Positions 1-9,980 are shown, counted from the first letter of the stretch. The stretch: DNA of 64,000 nucleotides from Paucisalibacillus algeriensis (GCF_000577245.1 NZ_CBYO010000011.1:62001-126000), one strand, 5' to 3'. Notes: generated by a model from the sequence alone, not told the origin. A program made the numbers and translations.

Positions 1-2065
1 GTCCAATTTCATCAAGAAGAATTAGACTTCTTTCTGTAGCATTGGCTATTGCATGATTGGCTTCAAGCATTTCTACCATAAAAGTACTTTGACCTGACAC
101 AAGATCATCTGCAGCTCCGATACGAGTGAAAACCTGGTCAAAAATGATAAGCTCTGCTTCTTCACATGGTACAAAGCATCCTATTTGACCCATAATAGCA
201 ATCAATGCCAATTGTCTCATATACGTGCTCTTTCCAGACATATTTGGACCGGTGATTAATAATACATTCTTTTCATTATTTAACACGATATCATTTGGTA
301 CAAAAGTGCCTTCATCCATCACTTTTTCAATCACAGGATGACGACCATTTTTGACTTCCAATTTAGCATCTGTGAATCTTGGTCGTTGGTAATTATTTTC
401 TTCACTAACCGTTGCAAAAGCTTGTAGAACATCGATTTTACTAATGATATCCGCTAGGTATTGAATTCTAGGAATTTGTGACTTGATTCTTTCTCGTATT
501 TCTGAAAAGAGTTTGTATTCCAGGTCTACACTTTTTTCTTCTGCCTCTAATATCAATTGCTCTTTTTCTTTTAATTCTGGCGTAATAAATCGTTCCGCAT
601 TTGTTAATGTTTGTTTCCGCTCATACTTACCTTCTGGTAGCAAGTGTAAATTTGCTTTTGTGACCTCAATATAATAACCAAACACACGATTGTAGCCAAT
701 TTTTAATGACTTAATATTCGTCTCTTGTTTTTCTCTTTGTTCTAGCTCTGCAATCCACTTCTTACCATTTCGTGAAGCATATCGATAGGTATCTAATTGA
801 TTATCATATCCATCCTTTATAATATCTCCATCTTTAATGGAGATTGGGGGATCTTGTACTATACTAGCTTCGAGGATATCCACTACTTCACTAGGACAAT
901 TCAGTAAGTCCGCTAACTGATTAATTTGTTTGTTTTCAAAAGATGACAGTATTTCCTTTATTTCCGGAATTCTATTTAATGACTTTTTAAGCTGGATAAG
1001 ATCTCGTGCATTTACATTTCCAAATGCAATTCTTCCTGCTAAACGTTCTAAATCATAAACAGATTTTAAACTATCACGCAATGAATCTCGTTCCATAAAT
1101 GCATGGTAAAAGCCTTCTACTGCTTCTAATCGATTTTCTATTTGAATTTTATCTAGAAGTGGTCGCTCTAACCATTTTTTTAACATTCTAGATCCCATTG
1201 CTGTAACCGTTTTGTCAAGAACCCATAATAGACTACCGTGTCTTCCTTTTCTTAAAATCGTTTCAGTAAGCTCAAGATTTCGCTTAGAGTACATATCTAA
1301 TGACAGATAAGTACTAAGCTCAAGTATCTCCGCTTGCTTTAAATGATCTAAAGAACGTTTTTGAGTATTTTGGACATAATTTAGTAAGCGACTAAATGCT
1401 TTTACTAACCGTTCATCAGTCAAGTTTTCACAAATATTGCGGTACTCTCCATTAAAGGTTACCTCATCTTGATATGACAATGTTACTTGTAATCTATCCT
1501 TTAATTGTTGTTGAAGTTCCTCTGATAAACTGGATGAAACTACAATCTCTTTTATTGGTTGGTTATAAAGTTCATGTATAACACGATCAAATTCAGAACC
1601 AATATGAGCAATTTTACTTTCCCCGGTTGATAGATCACAATAAACAACAACAAAGGATCCATCCTGAAAATGAGATAGACTTGCAATATAATTATTATTC
1701 CGTTCATTTAGCATTGTACTTTCCATAACCGTTCCAGGAGTAATAAGTTGTACTACTTCACGCTTAACAACTCCTTTTGCGGTTTTTGGATCCTCCACTT
1801 GTTCACAAATGGCTACTTTATACCCTTTCTCCACCAGATTCTTTATATAATTTCCTGCTGAATGGTAAGGTACACCACACATGGGGATTTTTTCATCTTG
1901 TCCACCATCACGTTTTGTTAAGGTGATCTCCAATTCCCTAGATGCTTTTATAGCATCCTCAAAGAACATCTCATAAAAATCACCTAGTCGAAAGAATAAA
2001 AATGCATCCTTATGATCTGCTTTAATTCTTAAATATTGTTCCATCATTGGTGTATATTTTGCCAT
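1..2065 (-). CDS. mutS: DNA mismatch repair ATPase MutS (3' end cut by window)
   Basis: MutS binds mismatches and small loops in newly copied DNA and recruits MutL. The first 688 codons are present and the C-terminal end lies outside the window. My translation begins [15 protein letters not shown] and runs through the mismatch-binding domain ([11 protein letters not shown] near residue 30), connector, lever and clamp regions into the ATPase domain, with Walker A GPNMSGKS near residue 605 and a DEIG Walker B at the very edge. The start is the ATG at 2065, preceded by GGAGGA. The expected next gene, mutL, would lie outside. An extended -10 promoter sits just upstream, so mutS is probably transcribed on its own after the cotE terminator. 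No frameshift was seen. Confidence 0.96.
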   Translation of the reverse strand, partial: MAKYTPMMEQYLRIKADHKDAFLFFRLGDFYEMFFEDAIKASRELEITLTKRDGGQDEKIPMCGVPYHSAGNYIKNLVEKGYKVAICEQVEDPKTAKGVVKREVVQLITPGTVMESTMLNERNNNYIASLSHFQDGSFVVVYCDLSTGESKIAHIGSEFDRVIHELYNQPIKEIVVSSSLSEELQQQLKDRLQVTLSYQDEVTFNGEYRNICENLTDERLVKAFSRLLNYVQNTQKRSLDHLKQAEILELSTYLSLDMYSKRNLELTETILRKGRHGSLLWVLDKTVTAMGSRMLKKWLERPLLDKIQIENRLEAVEGFYHAFMERDSLRDSLKSVYDLERLAGRIAFGNVNARDLIQLKKSLNRIPEIKEILSSFENKQINQLADLLNCPSEVVDILEASIVQDPPISIKDGDIIKDGYDNQLDTYRYASRNGKKWIAELEQREKQETNIKSLKIGYNRVFGYYIEVTKANLHLLPEGKYERKQTLTNAERFITPELKEKEQLILEAEEKSVDLEYKLFSEIRERIKSQIPRIQYLADIISKIDVLQAFATVSEENNYQRPRFTDAKLEVKNGRHPVIEKVMDEGTFVPNDIVLNNEKNVLLITGPNMSGKSTYMRQLALIAIMGQIGCFVPCEEAELIIFDQVFTRIGAADDLVSGQSTFMVEMLEANHAIANATERSLILLDEIG

Positions 2066-2101
2066 TACAAAATCCTCCAAAAGCCTACATATTATTCTAT
2101 T

Positions 2102-2110
2102 ATTATAGCA
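2102..2110 (-). promoter_or_regulatory. Extended -10 promoter of mutS
   Basis: The minus strand reads TGCTATAAT, a perfect sigma-A -10 box with the TGn extension, about 40 nt upstream of the mutS ATG and downstream of the cotE terminator. No good -35 hexamer is seen at 17 nt, which is tolerated with an extended -10. Confidence 0.5.
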
Positions 2111-2146
2111 TAAAATGTCATAACTACCTTGAAAGTATGGCAAAAA

Positions 2147-2178
2147 AAAACTTACGAGGAACATCCCCCGTAAGTTTT
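2147..2178 (-). terminator. Rho-independent terminator of cotE
   Basis: An inverted repeat (AAAACTTACG against CGTAAGTTTT, with a few more GC pairs inside) begins at the cotE stop codon and is followed by a run of T on the minus strand. It separates cotE from mutS. Confidence 0.8.
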
Positions 2179-2760
2179 CTAGTCTTTACTTCTTGAACTT
2201 GAGCTACTCTCAAGGAAATCTGGTTTTAAATCGCTTAGCTCATCCTCTGTTACAACATAATCCCAGCTTTCATCATCATCATGATGTTTGGATCCTTTTG
2301 GTTTAACCTTAACGTAAATTTTTGTTTCGCCAACTACTTGCACCATAAATTCTCTCTCGATCTCTACAAGAATCTTATTACCCTGATTTGCAATTCTGCA
2401 CTCCAAGCAATTTGGTTGTTGTAGTACTTTACAAATCACATCGTAATCATCATTTAGGCAATTTTCATCTAAAACTCCCAGAGGAATATAGTCGCAGTAC
2501 GTTACTCTTTCCGTAACTACCTCTGTTTTTGTATTATCATTATAGGAATACCAGATGTTAATGTCGTAGCTTCCATTAACTTCGATAGTATCTTCTGATT
2601 TTTTCTTTGCATTATATAGATGATTAATTACCCAGCATCCTAAGATACTTGTAGGTCTATGTGATGGCGAAATCGAATGAGTAGCTTGCGTGAATTTTTT
2701 TCCTTTGCCGATAACTGCTTTTGTAATAATTTCTCGGTAGTCTTTATCTAGAAAACTCAT
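2179..2760 (-). CDS. cotE: Outer spore coat morphogenetic protein CotE
   Basis: CotE builds the outer spore coat by recruiting coat proteins around the mother-cell side of the forespore. The 193-residue product has the family core: [10 protein letters not shown] near the N terminus, [20 protein letters not shown], the motif [17 protein letters not shown], and [12 protein letters not shown], ending in an acidic tail with a serine run. The start is the ATG at 2760, not the upstream in-frame ATG at 2802: an AGGAGG lies 11 nt before it, and a sigma-E-like promoter at 2792-2820 overlaps the longer version. The gene follows miaB-ricA as in B. subtilis, but ricA has its own terminator, so cotE is probably a single mother-cell transcript. 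Confidence 0.95.
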   Translation of the reverse strand: MSFLDKDYREIITKAVIGKGKKFTQATHSISPSHRPTSILGCWVINHLYNAKKKSEDTIEVNGSYDINIWYSYNDNTKTEVVTERVTYCDYIPLGVLDENCLNDDYDVICKVLQQPNCLECRIANQGNKILVEIEREFMVQVVGETKIYVKVKPKGSKHHDDDESWDYVVTEDELSDLKPDFLESSSSSRSKD

Positions 2761-2791
2761 AATTACGTTTACCTCCTCTTTTTTCATAGTC

Positions 2792-2820
2792 ATTTTATGC
2801 AAGACAAATACCTAATGTTC
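2792..2820 (-). promoter_or_regulatory. Sigma-E type promoter of cotE
   Basis: On the minus strand, GAACATT, 14 nt, then CATAAAAT. This matches the B. subtilis sigma-E consensus (KMATATT, 14-15 nt, CATACAMT) at 6 of 7 and 7 of 8 positions. In B. subtilis cotE has a sigma-E promoter, so position and role agree. Confidence 0.6.
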
Positions 2821-2910
2821 ATCATGAATCTAGGAAAGGTAAATAATTATTGAATTTTATAGGCAAAAACCGTTACAGAATGATAGTTAGAGGGATTTTA
2901 TAAAAAATAA

Positions 2911-2944
2911 ATAAACCAAGCAACTTTTTATTGCTTGGTTTATA
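2911..2944 (-). terminator. Terminator of miaB-ricA
   Basis: The stem AAACCAAGCAA / TTGCTTGGTTT is followed on the minus strand by TTTATTT. It lies 25 nt beyond the ricA stop. Confidence 0.8.
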
Positions 2945-2968
2945 ATTAATGCTCTACCTTTTCAAATA

Positions 2969-3397
2969 TTAATGATCGCATCCAATGCTGTTTTTATCAG
3001 CGGCTGCTGTTTTTCCAGATAATGGGTCTCCACCTGTTGATTCGATTACTTTATTGGTTACTTCCCTTGCAATTGTTCCAGACACAAGTTGTAATACATC
3101 ATTTACGACGATTTGCGTCTCTTTGAATTCTTGAACAATAGGGATTTCGTCAATTTCTGCTTGAAGACGATCAATTTCATCTTCAATTCGTTTTAAAGCT
3201 TCTCTTTTCTCGTATGCTTGAAAATTAACTGCTTGCTTTTGCAGGGTTTTAATTTTTTGAATTAATTTGGTAACTTTTTGGTTTTCGTTTAATTTCGCTT
3301 CTACTTGTTTAAAACGATCTATTTCTTCTGTATTAGCTAGCATCTCTGCAAGTTTTCTTGCTTCTTCTAGTACTTGTGTACGTGTATATTCTGCCAT
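2969..3397 (-). CDS. ricA: RicA (YmcA), RicAFT complex subunit
   Basis: RicA acts with RicF (YlbF) and RicT (YaaT) in an iron-sulfur complex that, in B. subtilis, is needed for RNase Y-dependent mRNA maturation and for competence, sporulation and biofilm formation. The 142-residue product is mostly helical and charged (residues 1-110), with a short tail ending GCDH. That tail holds the protein's only cysteine, a possible cluster ligand. Length and position directly after miaB match B. subtilis ymcB-ymcA. The ATG abuts the miaB stop codon and its GAGGTG lies inside the end of miaB, so the two are translationally coupled. Confidence 0.92.
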   Translation of the reverse strand: MAEYTRTQVLEEARKLAEMLANTEEIDRFKQVEAKLNENQKVTKLIQKIKTLQKQAVNFQAYEKREALKRIEDEIDRLQAEIDEIPIVQEFKETQIVVNDVLQLVSGTIAREVTNKVIESTGGDPLSGKTAAADKNSIGCDH

Positions 3398-4975
3398 TTA
3401 TTTCACCTCTACCGTATTTTCAACCATGACTCCATTCAAGGACCATGTCTTTGCCTCAGTAATCTCAACATCTACAATTTTACCAATTGCAGATTTTGGT
3501 CCTATAAAGTTAACTAGTTTATTCTTTTCTGTATAACCAGCAAGAACATTTGGATCTTTTTTACTTTCGCCTTCTACTAGTACCTTTACAGTTTTGTTTT
3601 TATACGACTTCATAGAAGCTGCTGATTGCTTGTTAACAAGCTCATTTAAGCGATAAAGCCGTTGCTTTTTCACTTCTTCCGGAACATCATCCTTCTTTTT
3701 CGCAGCAGGGGTTCCTTCGCGAGGTGAATAGATAAATGTATATGCCGCTTCAAAACCTACTTCTTCAACAAGAGTCATTGTTTCCTCAAATTGTTCTTCT
3801 GTCTCATTTGGAAAGCCAACAATAATATCAGTTGTTAGGGTTGCATTTGGTATCGCCTTACGAATTTTGCGTACTAATTCCAGATAATCCTCACGAGTAT
3901 ATTTACGATTCATTCGTTTTAAAACTTCACTGCTTCCAGATTGAACTGGCAAGTGAATATGGTCTAGTAAGTTTCCACCTTTTGCAAGAACTTCAATTAG
4001 GTGATCATCAAAGTCTCTCGGGTGGGAAGTAGTAAAACGTACTCTTGGAATATCGATTTTATACATATCATCCATTAAATCACCGAAGCGATAATCCATA
4101 TCCTCGAAGTCTTTTCCATAGGCATTCACATTTTGTCCAAGTAGTGTAATTTCTTGATAGCCCTGTGCTGCTAAATGACGAACTTCTTGAATAATATCTT
4201 CTGGTCGACGACTTCTTTCTTTACCACGGGTCATAGGAACAATGCAGTAGGTACAGAATTTATCACACCCATACATAATATTTACCCATGCTTTTATGTT
4301 GCCTTTACGAACTTTTGGAAGGTTCTCAATAATATCGCCTTCCTTAGACCACACTTCTACTACTTGAGCTTTACTAAACATTGCTTCTTGTAGTAGGTTT
4401 GGTAATCGGTGAATGTTATGGGTACCAAACACAATATCAATATGCTGATGTTTCTTCAAGATACGGTCTACGACTGATTCTTCTTGGGACATACAACCAC
4501 ATACACCTAGAATCAAATCAGGTTTCTCAAGTTTTAAAGGCTTTAAGTGACCGATTTCTCCGAACACTTTATTTTCCGCATTCTCACGTATTGCACACGT
4601 GTTAAGTAAGATAAGATCTGCTTCAGTAGTTTCTGTTGTAGATTCATAACCCATTTCTGTCAGGATACCAGCCATTACCTCTGTATCATGCTCATTCATT
4701 TGGCATCCATAGGTTCTAATTAGGAACTTTTTCCCTTGCCCTATACTTTGAACCTCTTCTGGGATTTGAAAATCATAGTGGAATTGAACTTCTTCTCTAC
4801 GACGCTTTCTAGCTTTCTTTAAATCAGGTGGTTGATAGCTAGTTTGGAAATACTTTGCAATCAAGTCATCACTAGAAATATTTTTAATTCGGTCGATATT
4901 ATCTTTCTCAGAAAGTTTATCCGCAGATTGAACTGGGTTAATTTGAGCTTGTTCAAGACGTTGCTTCTCGTTCAT
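3398..4975 (-). CDS. miaB: tRNA methylthiotransferase MiaB
   Basis: MiaB is a radical-SAM enzyme that adds the 2-methylthio group to i6A37 of tRNAs reading UNN codons. In the 525-residue product, C91, C127 and C161 are the ligands of the auxiliary cluster in the N-terminal methylthiotransferase domain, C237xxxC241xxC244 binds the SAM cluster, and a TRAM domain occupies roughly residues 450-520. The first 75 residues are a charged extension typical of Bacillus homologues. AAAGGAG precedes the ATG at 4975. The gene heads a two-gene operon with ricA. Upstream is a 714-base gene-free gap carrying a repeat element. Confidence 0.97.
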   Translation of the reverse strand: MNEKQRLEQAQINPVQSADKLSEKDNIDRIKNISSDDLIAKYFQTSYQPPDLKKARKRRREEVQFHYDFQIPEEVQSIGQGKKFLIRTYGCQMNEHDTEVMAGILTEMGYESTTETTEADLILLNTCAIRENAENKVFGEIGHLKPLKLEKPDLILGVCGCMSQEESVVDRILKKHQHIDIVFGTHNIHRLPNLLQEAMFSKAQVVEVWSKEGDIIENLPKVRKGNIKAWVNIMYGCDKFCTYCIVPMTRGKERSRRPEDIIQEVRHLAAQGYQEITLLGQNVNAYGKDFEDMDYRFGDLMDDMYKIDIPRVRFTTSHPRDFDDHLIEVLAKGGNLLDHIHLPVQSGSSEVLKRMNRKYTREDYLELVRKIRKAIPNATLTTDIIVGFPNETEEQFEETMTLVEEVGFEAAYTFIYSPREGTPAAKKKDDVPEEVKKQRLYRLNELVNKQSAASMKSYKNKTVKVLVEGESKKDPNVLAGYTEKNKLVNFIGPKSAIGKIVDVEITEAKTWSLNGVMVENTVEVK

Positions 4976-5180
4976 GAATCGATCTCCTTTCTATCTATAA
5001 AAAGAAAAATAGTATATGTATAGTTGTTCATTATAACAGTATAAAGCCTTTCTGCGATTTTAACAATAAATGTGAAAAAACGACACAATAAAATCACAAA
5101 AAGTGGAAGCTGTTTAAAATAGAAGGCTGTTTTCTAAAATAATACTGTATTTTCCGGGCATTGAATCTGATACATAGTAG

Positions 5181-5610
5181 ATAGAAACTGTGCAATAATG
5201 ATTGGTTGAGCATCTTACCCGCTCCGGAAATACACTCCGCTTTTACTTCCAGTACAGGGGCGACATCTGCTCGAAAGAACCTCGCAGTGTCTTCTTTACC
5301 TCTTGGCGGCTGGTGAGCTTCCTCAGAGCTAAAGCTCTTGCGGGCTCTGACCTATGACTATCCTCCCGGTAGGAGACTCCTCGAAATTAAAAACCAATTT
5401 TCTTCGTGCGATGTTATGCTGCCGAAGTTTTCCTTGTCTTGCGGGAATAGTACGTATCCGAAGACCCGCAAAAGTGGTGTTTCCTCGAGGAGGCTGAGGG
5501 CCGTACCTATGTACTGGAAGTTAAAGTGGAGTATTCTGCCGAAGCGGTATCCATAGCACTCTATTCGTTAAGAAAGGGATATTTGACAGTAATTACCGCA
5601 CAGTTTCTAT
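5181..5610. repeat. Repeat element A (MITE-like, terminal inverted repeats)
   Basis: This non-coding element of about 430 bp is bounded by a near-perfect 20-bp inverted repeat (ATAGAAACTGTGC at 5181 and its complement ending at 5610). Subterminal arms also pair: CCGCTCCGG...ACTTCCAGTAC on the left against GTACTGGAAG...CGAAGCGG on the right. The right half shares long stretches with element B at 32744-33118 in the same orientation, for example GCGGGAATAG and CCGAAGACCCGCAAAAG. Its G+C is clearly higher than the surrounding DNA. No transposase is encoded. It is probably a non-autonomous mobile element. Confidence 0.75.
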
Positions 5611-5640
5611 TAATGGAAACAAACTGTATTAAAAGCCAAT

Positions 5641-5673
5641 ATAAAAAAGTGCTGCGCTATAATACGCAACACT
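5641..5673 (-). terminator. Terminator of spoVS
   Basis: A 9-bp stem AGTGTTGCG / CGCAGCACT (one G-T pair) is followed by TTTTTT on the minus strand, 17 nt after the spoVS stop. Confidence 0.8.
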
Positions 5674-5689
5674 ATGTAAACTAATTCAA

Positions 5690-5950
5690 TTATCGAGGTT
5701 CTACAATTAATTTAATTGCAGTCCTTTCTTCATTGTCTATCATGATATCTGTAAAGGCTGGAATACAAATTAAATCTACTCCACTAGGTGCTACAAACCC
5801 TCGCGCGATTGCAACTGCTTTTACGGCCTGGTTTAATGCTCCAGCGCCAATAGCCTGAATTTCCGCTGTGCCACGTTCGCGTAATACGTTCGCAAGTGCT
5901 CCCGCTACTGAATTTGGATTTGATTTTGCTGAGACTTTTAATATATCCAC
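5690..5950 (-). CDS. spoVS: Stage V sporulation protein SpoVS
   Basis: SpoVS is a small Alba-like protein needed for progression through stage V and coat assembly; its biochemical role is not settled. The 86-residue product is almost invariant in the family (DILKVSAKSNPNSVAGALA, GALNQAVKAVAIARGFV, IPAFTDI). The start is the GTG at 5950: an AAGGAGG ends 8 nt before it, and the length then equals the usual 86 residues. An in-frame ATG at 5968 would overlap that ribosome site. It follows ymdB as in B. subtilis and has its own terminator. Confidence 0.95.
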   Translation of the reverse strand: MDILKVSAKSNPNSVAGALANVLRERGTAEIQAIGAGALNQAVKAVAIARGFVAPSGVDLICIPAFTDIMIDNEERTAIKLIVEPR

Positions 5951-6071
5951 TACTAGTACCTCCTTCATTTCCTATTATAGTTCTACTGATACTATATTCT
6001 TGGAGACGTTAGCTTATAACCATATTATGCATCAAGAATTCACAAAATCTAAATTACCATATCATCTTAAC

Positions 6072-6869
6072 CTAGGAGAAAAAAGGATTGTCCTCATTTA
6101 TCATTATTCTTTCAATCTTATTTGCTTTACCATCTTCGTCATTGATATTTATTAATACACCATTGAGTTGGGTACGACCTATTTCATCCGGTTCAAAACG
6201 AACTGGTAAACTAGTTAAAAACCTTTTCAGGACAGCATCTCGTTCAACCCCTAGAATTCCATCATAAGGACCAGTCATCCCCACATCTGTAATATATGCA
6301 GTACCACTTGGTAAAATGCGATTATCTGCTGTTTGGGTATGAGTATGTGTGCCGACAACAGCACTTACCCTTCCATCAACGTACCAACCCATTGCTTGTT
6401 TTTCACTTGTTGCTTCAGCATGAAAATCCAGAAAAATAATGTTTGTTCTTTTCTTTGCTTGTTCAATTAATTCATCCGCTTTTCTAAATGGATCATCAAT
6501 TGCAGGCAAAAAAGTACGACCTTGTAAATTTAGGATTGCGATTTCTTTACCGTTCATATTGAGAAAAGTAATTCCTTTCCCAGGCGTACCAACTGGAAAG
6601 TTAGCTGGTCTTATTAGATTTTTTGCATCATCAATAAATTCAAATATATCTTTTTTATCCCAGGTGTGGTTACCCATTGTTATAATATGCGCTCCCCATT
6701 CCATAAATTGCTTATAAATCTTTTCGGTAATTCCCTTTCCTGAAGCGGCATTTTCACCATTAATAATGACCACATTAGGTTTGTACTTTTCTTTTAATTT
6801 AGGTAAATATTCCTGTACCATATCTCGTCCTGGTGAACCAAATACATCACCTATGAATAAAATTTTCAT
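6072..6869 (-). CDS. ymdB: YmdB metallophosphodiesterase
   Basis: YmdB is a calcineurin-like phosphodiesterase that hydrolyses 2',3'-cyclic nucleotides and affects the choice between biofilm and motility in B. subtilis. Metal ligands are in place: D8 (IGDVFGSPG), E39-N40 (NGENAASG), N67-H68 (GNHTWD), the histidine of LDFHAE and the pair in GTHTHTQ. The chosen start at 6869 gives MKILFIGDV and 265 residues, one longer than B. subtilis; AGGATG lies 9 nt upstream, whereas the ATG at 6881 has no spaced ribosome site. The gene follows rny, but a strong rny terminator intervenes. Confidence 0.95.
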   Translation of the reverse strand: MKILFIGDVFGSPGRDMVQEYLPKLKEKYKPNVVIINGENAASGKGITEKIYKQFMEWGAHIITMGNHTWDKKDIFEFIDDAKNLIRPANFPVGTPGKGITFLNMNGKEIAILNLQGRTFLPAIDDPFRKADELIEQAKKRTNIIFLDFHAEATSEKQAMGWYVDGRVSAVVGTHTHTQTADNRILPSGTAYITDVGMTGPYDGILGVERDAVLKRFLTSLPVRFEPDEIGRTQLNGVLININDEDGKANKIERIMINEDNPFFS

Positions 6870-6954
6870 TTTTTTAATCATCCTATCGTTATTATATATA
6901 TATCATTATTTTAAGTTTTCCATATCCTTTATATAAAGTCAAAGTTATTGAAAA

Positions 6955-6987
6955 ACAAAAAAGTGGGGTTTTTATCCCCCACTTTTG
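6955..6987 (-). terminator. Terminator of rny
   Basis: The hairpin AAAAGTGGGG / CCCCACTTTT, followed by more T on the minus strand, begins just after the rny stop codon. Confidence 0.85.
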
Positions 6988-6996
6988 CAGTGTCAT

Positions 6997-8568
6997 TTAT
7001 TTCGCATATTCAACTGCTCTTGTTTCACGAATAACGGTCACTTTGATATGACCTGGGTAATCAAGTTCGCTCTCAATACGTTTACGAATATCACGTGCAA
7101 CACGTGCAGAATCAATATCATCTATTTCATCCGGCTTTACCATAATACGAATCTCTCTTCCGGCTTGAATTGCAAATGATTTTTCTACACCTGCAAATGA
7201 CTCGGAAATTTCTTCAAGCTTTTCTAATCGCTTGATGTAATTTTCCAATGTTTCACTTCGAGCTCCAGGGCGAGCAGCAGATAATGCATCTGCAGCGGCT
7301 ACTAGAACAGAAATGACGGAAGTAGGTTCTTCATCACCATGGTGAGAAGCAATCGCATTAATGACTACTTCGTGTTCTTTGTATTTCATTGCTAGCTCTT
7401 TACCGATTTCAACGTGGCTTCCTTCAACTTCATGATCAATTGCTTTACCGATATCATGAAGTAATCCAGCTCTTCTAGCTAATCTTTCATCTTCACCTAA
7501 TTCAGCAGCAAGTAGTCCTGATAAATATGCAACTTCTGTTGAGTGCTTTAATACATTTTGACCATAGCTTGTACGATATTTTAGACGACCAAGTATCTTG
7601 ATAAGATCAGGATGTAGACCATGTACTCCAACTTCAAATGTTGTTTCTTCTCCAACTTCTCGTATATATTCATCAACCTCACGACGAGCTTTATCCACCA
7701 TTTCTTCAATTCTTGCTGGGTGAATTCTGCCATCCTGTACTAGTTTCTCTAATGCAATACGAGCAGTTTCTCTACGAACTGGGTCAAAACCAGATAATAT
7801 TACAGCTTCTGGTGTATCATCAATGATTAAATCGATTCCTGTTAATGTTTCTAATGTACGAATGTTTCGACCTTCACGACCAATAATACGACCCTTCATT
7901 TCATCATTTGGAAGATTTACAACAGATACGGTAGTTTCAGCAACGTGGTCCGCAGCACAACGTTGTAAAGCAAGAGACAAAATACTTTTTGCTTTCTTAT
8001 CTGCCTCTTCCTTGGCACGATTTTCAGCTTCTTTAACCATTATCGCTGATTCGTGTGCTAATTCCTTTTCAAGCCGCTCTAAAATGATAGTCCTTGCCTG
8101 ATCAGTAGTATATCCAGAAATGCGTTCAAGCTCAGTTTGCTGCTCTTGTAGCATTGATTCCACTTTGCTTTCCATTTCTTCAATTTGTTGTTGTTTCTCT
8201 GTAAGCGATTGATCGCGTTTTTCAAGCGTGATTTCGCGCTTATCTAATGTTTCACTTTTTCTATCCAGATTTTCTTCTCTTTGCATCAGGCGATTTTCTT
8301 GCTTTTGTACTTCAGAACGACGTTCACGTAATTCCTGCTCTGTCTGCTGGCGAAGCTTATGGTTTTCATCCTTCGCCTCAAGAAGCGCCTCTTTTTTGGC
8401 GGCATCTGCATTTCGATGTGCCTCTTCAACTATTTGCTTTGCTAGATTTTCCGCACTAGAAATTTTAGCCTCGGCAATAGATTTACGAATCAGATAACCA
8501 ACAAACAAACCGACTATAAGGGAAATTACGATAAGCAAAATGGAGATGAGTAGATTTGAGTTTTCCAC
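6997..8568 (-). CDS. rny: Ribonuclease Y
   Basis: RNase Y is the membrane-anchored endonuclease that starts decay and processing of many mRNAs in Bacillus. The 523-residue product has one N-terminal membrane segment (about residues 5-27), a long charged coiled coil (30-200), a KH RNA-binding domain ([16 protein letters not shown]) and an HD catalytic domain ([12 protein letters not shown]). The start is GTG at 8568 with GGAGGTG 7 nt upstream. It has its own sigma-A promoter at 8692-8720 and its own terminator. The RNase Y cofactor gene ricA is nearby in the window. Confidence 0.97.
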   Translation of the reverse strand: MENSNLLISILLIVISLIVGLFVGYLIRKSIAEAKISSAENLAKQIVEEAHRNADAAKKEALLEAKDENHKLRQQTEQELRERRSEVQKQENRLMQREENLDRKSETLDKREITLEKRDQSLTEKQQQIEEMESKVESMLQEQQTELERISGYTTDQARTIILERLEKELAHESAIMVKEAENRAKEEADKKAKSILSLALQRCAADHVAETTVSVVNLPNDEMKGRIIGREGRNIRTLETLTGIDLIIDDTPEAVILSGFDPVRRETARIALEKLVQDGRIHPARIEEMVDKARREVDEYIREVGEETTFEVGVHGLHPDLIKILGRLKYRTSYGQNVLKHSTEVAYLSGLLAAELGEDERLARRAGLLHDIGKAIDHEVEGSHVEIGKELAMKYKEHEVVINAIASHHGDEEPTSVISVLVAAADALSAARPGARSETLENYIKRLEKLEEISESFAGVEKSFAIQAGREIRIMVKPDEIDDIDSARVARDIRKRIESELDYPGHIKVTVIRETRAVEYAK

Positions 8569-8691
8569 GTTTTCACCTCCTCTTGCTATAGAATTTTTTT
8601 GATTCGTTCATTCATTCAAATTGTCGGTGTGTACCATATTCAATGAATAATTTAGACTTCGTATAATAAAAATATAAAATTATACAAATTA

Positions 8692-8720
8692 ATTTTATCT
8701 GTCCGTAAAAATAATGTCAA
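8692..8720 (-). promoter_or_regulatory. Sigma-A promoter of rny
   Basis: A perfect TTGACA -35, 17-nt spacer and TAAAAT -10 on the minus strand. It lies about 125 nt upstream of the rny GTG, leaving a long AT-rich leader. Confidence 0.7.
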
Positions 8721-8762
8721 GGAATCGACAAAAAAATTATATTAGTTTTCTGAAATTATTAT

Positions 8763-8827
8763 CATATAAAAGGGTATATCCCTTTTTTACAGCTGTAACA
8801 TAGCTGTAATTTTGGGGATACACCCTT
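8763..8827 (-). terminator. Nested-hairpin terminator of recA
   Basis: An outer 13-bp stem (AAGGGTGTATCCC against GGGATATACCCTT, one G-T pair) encloses a second hairpin (TTACAGC / GCTGTAA) and is followed by TTTTATA on the minus strand. It begins 6 nt after the recA stop. The two-storey arrangement is unusual for a simple terminator. Confidence 0.75.
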
Positions 8828-8833
8828 GAAAAT

Positions 8834-9874
8834 TTAAACATCCAGAGTTTCTTGTGTTGCTTCTTCATCATGACGCACTTCAACTTCATCATCTAATTTG
8901 TAATGATCTCGAACTGCTTGATGAATTTCAGACATAATTTCTTTGTTTTCTTTAAGGAACTGTTTGGCATTCTCTCTTCCTTGTCCGAGTCTTTCACCTT
9001 CATACGCATACCATGCACCACTTTTTTGAACAATGTCAAGATCGGAAGCGATATCCAGAATTTCTCCTTCAATAGAAATACCTTCTCCATACATTATATC
9101 TACCTCTGCAGTTTTAAATGGAGGGGCAACCTTATTTTTAACAACTTTAATTTTGGCTCTATTCCCAACCATATCATTCCCTTGCTTTAGGGTTTCTGCA
9201 CGACGAACTTCAAGTCTTACTGATGAATAGAATTTTAAGGCACGTCCACCAGGAGTAGTCTCGGGGTTTCCAAACATTACGCCAATTTTTTCACGAACTT
9301 GGTTAATGAAAATGGCTGTAGTTTTTGATTTATTAATAGCACCTGAAAGTTTTCTAAGCGCTTGTGACATAAGTCTAGCTTGAAGACCCATGTGGGAATC
9401 TCCCATTTCTCCCTCAATTTCTGCTTTTGGAACTAATGCAGCTACTGAGTCAACTACAACAATATCAACTGCCCCACTACGTACTAATGCCTCTGCAATT
9501 TCAAGGGCTTGTTCACCTGTATCGGGTTGGGATAATAGAAGTTCATCTATATTAACACCTAATGCTCTTGCGTAAGTTGGATCAAGGGCATGCTCTGCAT
9601 CTATAAATGCTGCTTGTCCTCCTTGTGCCTGTGCTTCTGCGATAGCATGTAGGGCTACAGTCGTCTTACCTGAAGATTCAGGACCGTAGATTTCTATAAT
9701 TCTTCCTTTCGGGTAACCACCAATACCTAGTGCAATATCCAATGATAATGATCCACTAGATGTAGTTGCTAGTTTTTGACCCGCTTGTTCTCCTAATTTC
9801 ATAATTGAACCTTTACCAAATTGTTTCTCTATTTGTTTCAAAGCCATATCTAAAGCTTGTTTTCTATCACTCAC
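8834..9874 (-). CDS. recA: Recombinase RecA
   Basis: RecA forms filaments on single-stranded DNA, catalyses strand exchange and triggers LexA self-cleavage. The 346-residue product has Walker A GPESSGKT at 64-71, the [18 protein letters not shown] region, and an acidic C-terminal tail. The start is GTG at 9874 with AAGGAGG upstream. A LexA-like box and sigma-A promoter lie upstream, as expected for an SOS gene. The cinA terminator at 9981-10026 separates recA from the preceding gene, so recA is monocistronic. Confidence 0.98.
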   Translation of the reverse strand: MSDRKQALDMALKQIEKQFGKGSIMKLGEQAGQKLATTSSGSLSLDIALGIGGYPKGRIIEIYGPESSGKTTVALHAIAEAQAQGGQAAFIDAEHALDPTYARALGVNIDELLLSQPDTGEQALEIAEALVRSGAVDIVVVDSVAALVPKAEIEGEMGDSHMGLQARLMSQALRKLSGAINKSKTTAIFINQVREKIGVMFGNPETTPGGRALKFYSSVRLEVRRAETLKQGNDMVGNRAKIKVVKNKVAPPFKTAEVDIMYGEGISIEGEILDIASDLDIVQKSGAWYAYEGERLGQGRENAKQFLKENKEIMSEIHQAVRDHYKLDDEVEVRHDEEATQETLDV

Positions 9875-9904
9875 CGAAACTACCTCCTTAAATTAACTAT
9901 ATCT

Positions 9905-9933
9905 ATCATACATTGTTTTATTCGATTTGCCAA
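9905..9933 (-). promoter_or_regulatory. Sigma-A promoter of recA
   Basis: TTGGCA, 17-nt spacer, TATGAT on the minus strand, 31 nt upstream of the recA start codon. The LexA-like box ends 8 nt upstream of the -35. Confidence 0.7.
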
Positions 9934-9941
9934 GTGAAAAT

Positions 9942-9955
9942 CGAATAAATGTTCT
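9942..9955 (-). promoter_or_regulatory. LexA (DinR) operator of recA
   Basis: CGAATAAATGTTCT fits the Bacillus SOS box CGAACRNRYGTTYC at 12 of 14 positions. It sits immediately upstream of the recA -35 element. Confidence 0.65.
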
Positions 9956-9980
9956 CATGTTTTTAATGGTGTTTTTCAAA

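Larger units (their letters stand above)
4976..5689. other. Gene-free interval holding repeat element A
   Basis: No credible gene is present. From miaB outward there are about 200 bp of AT-rich DNA (the miaB upstream region), then the palindromic element at 5181-5610, then the spoVS terminator. B. subtilis carries tdh-kbl at this place; nothing resembling either was found here. Confidence 0.8.

Noticed and set aside
5338-5556. Open frame inside repeat element A
   Set aside because: No ribosome site, no family resemblance, and the sequence is explained by the palindromic repeat; the equivalent frame is not kept in element B.
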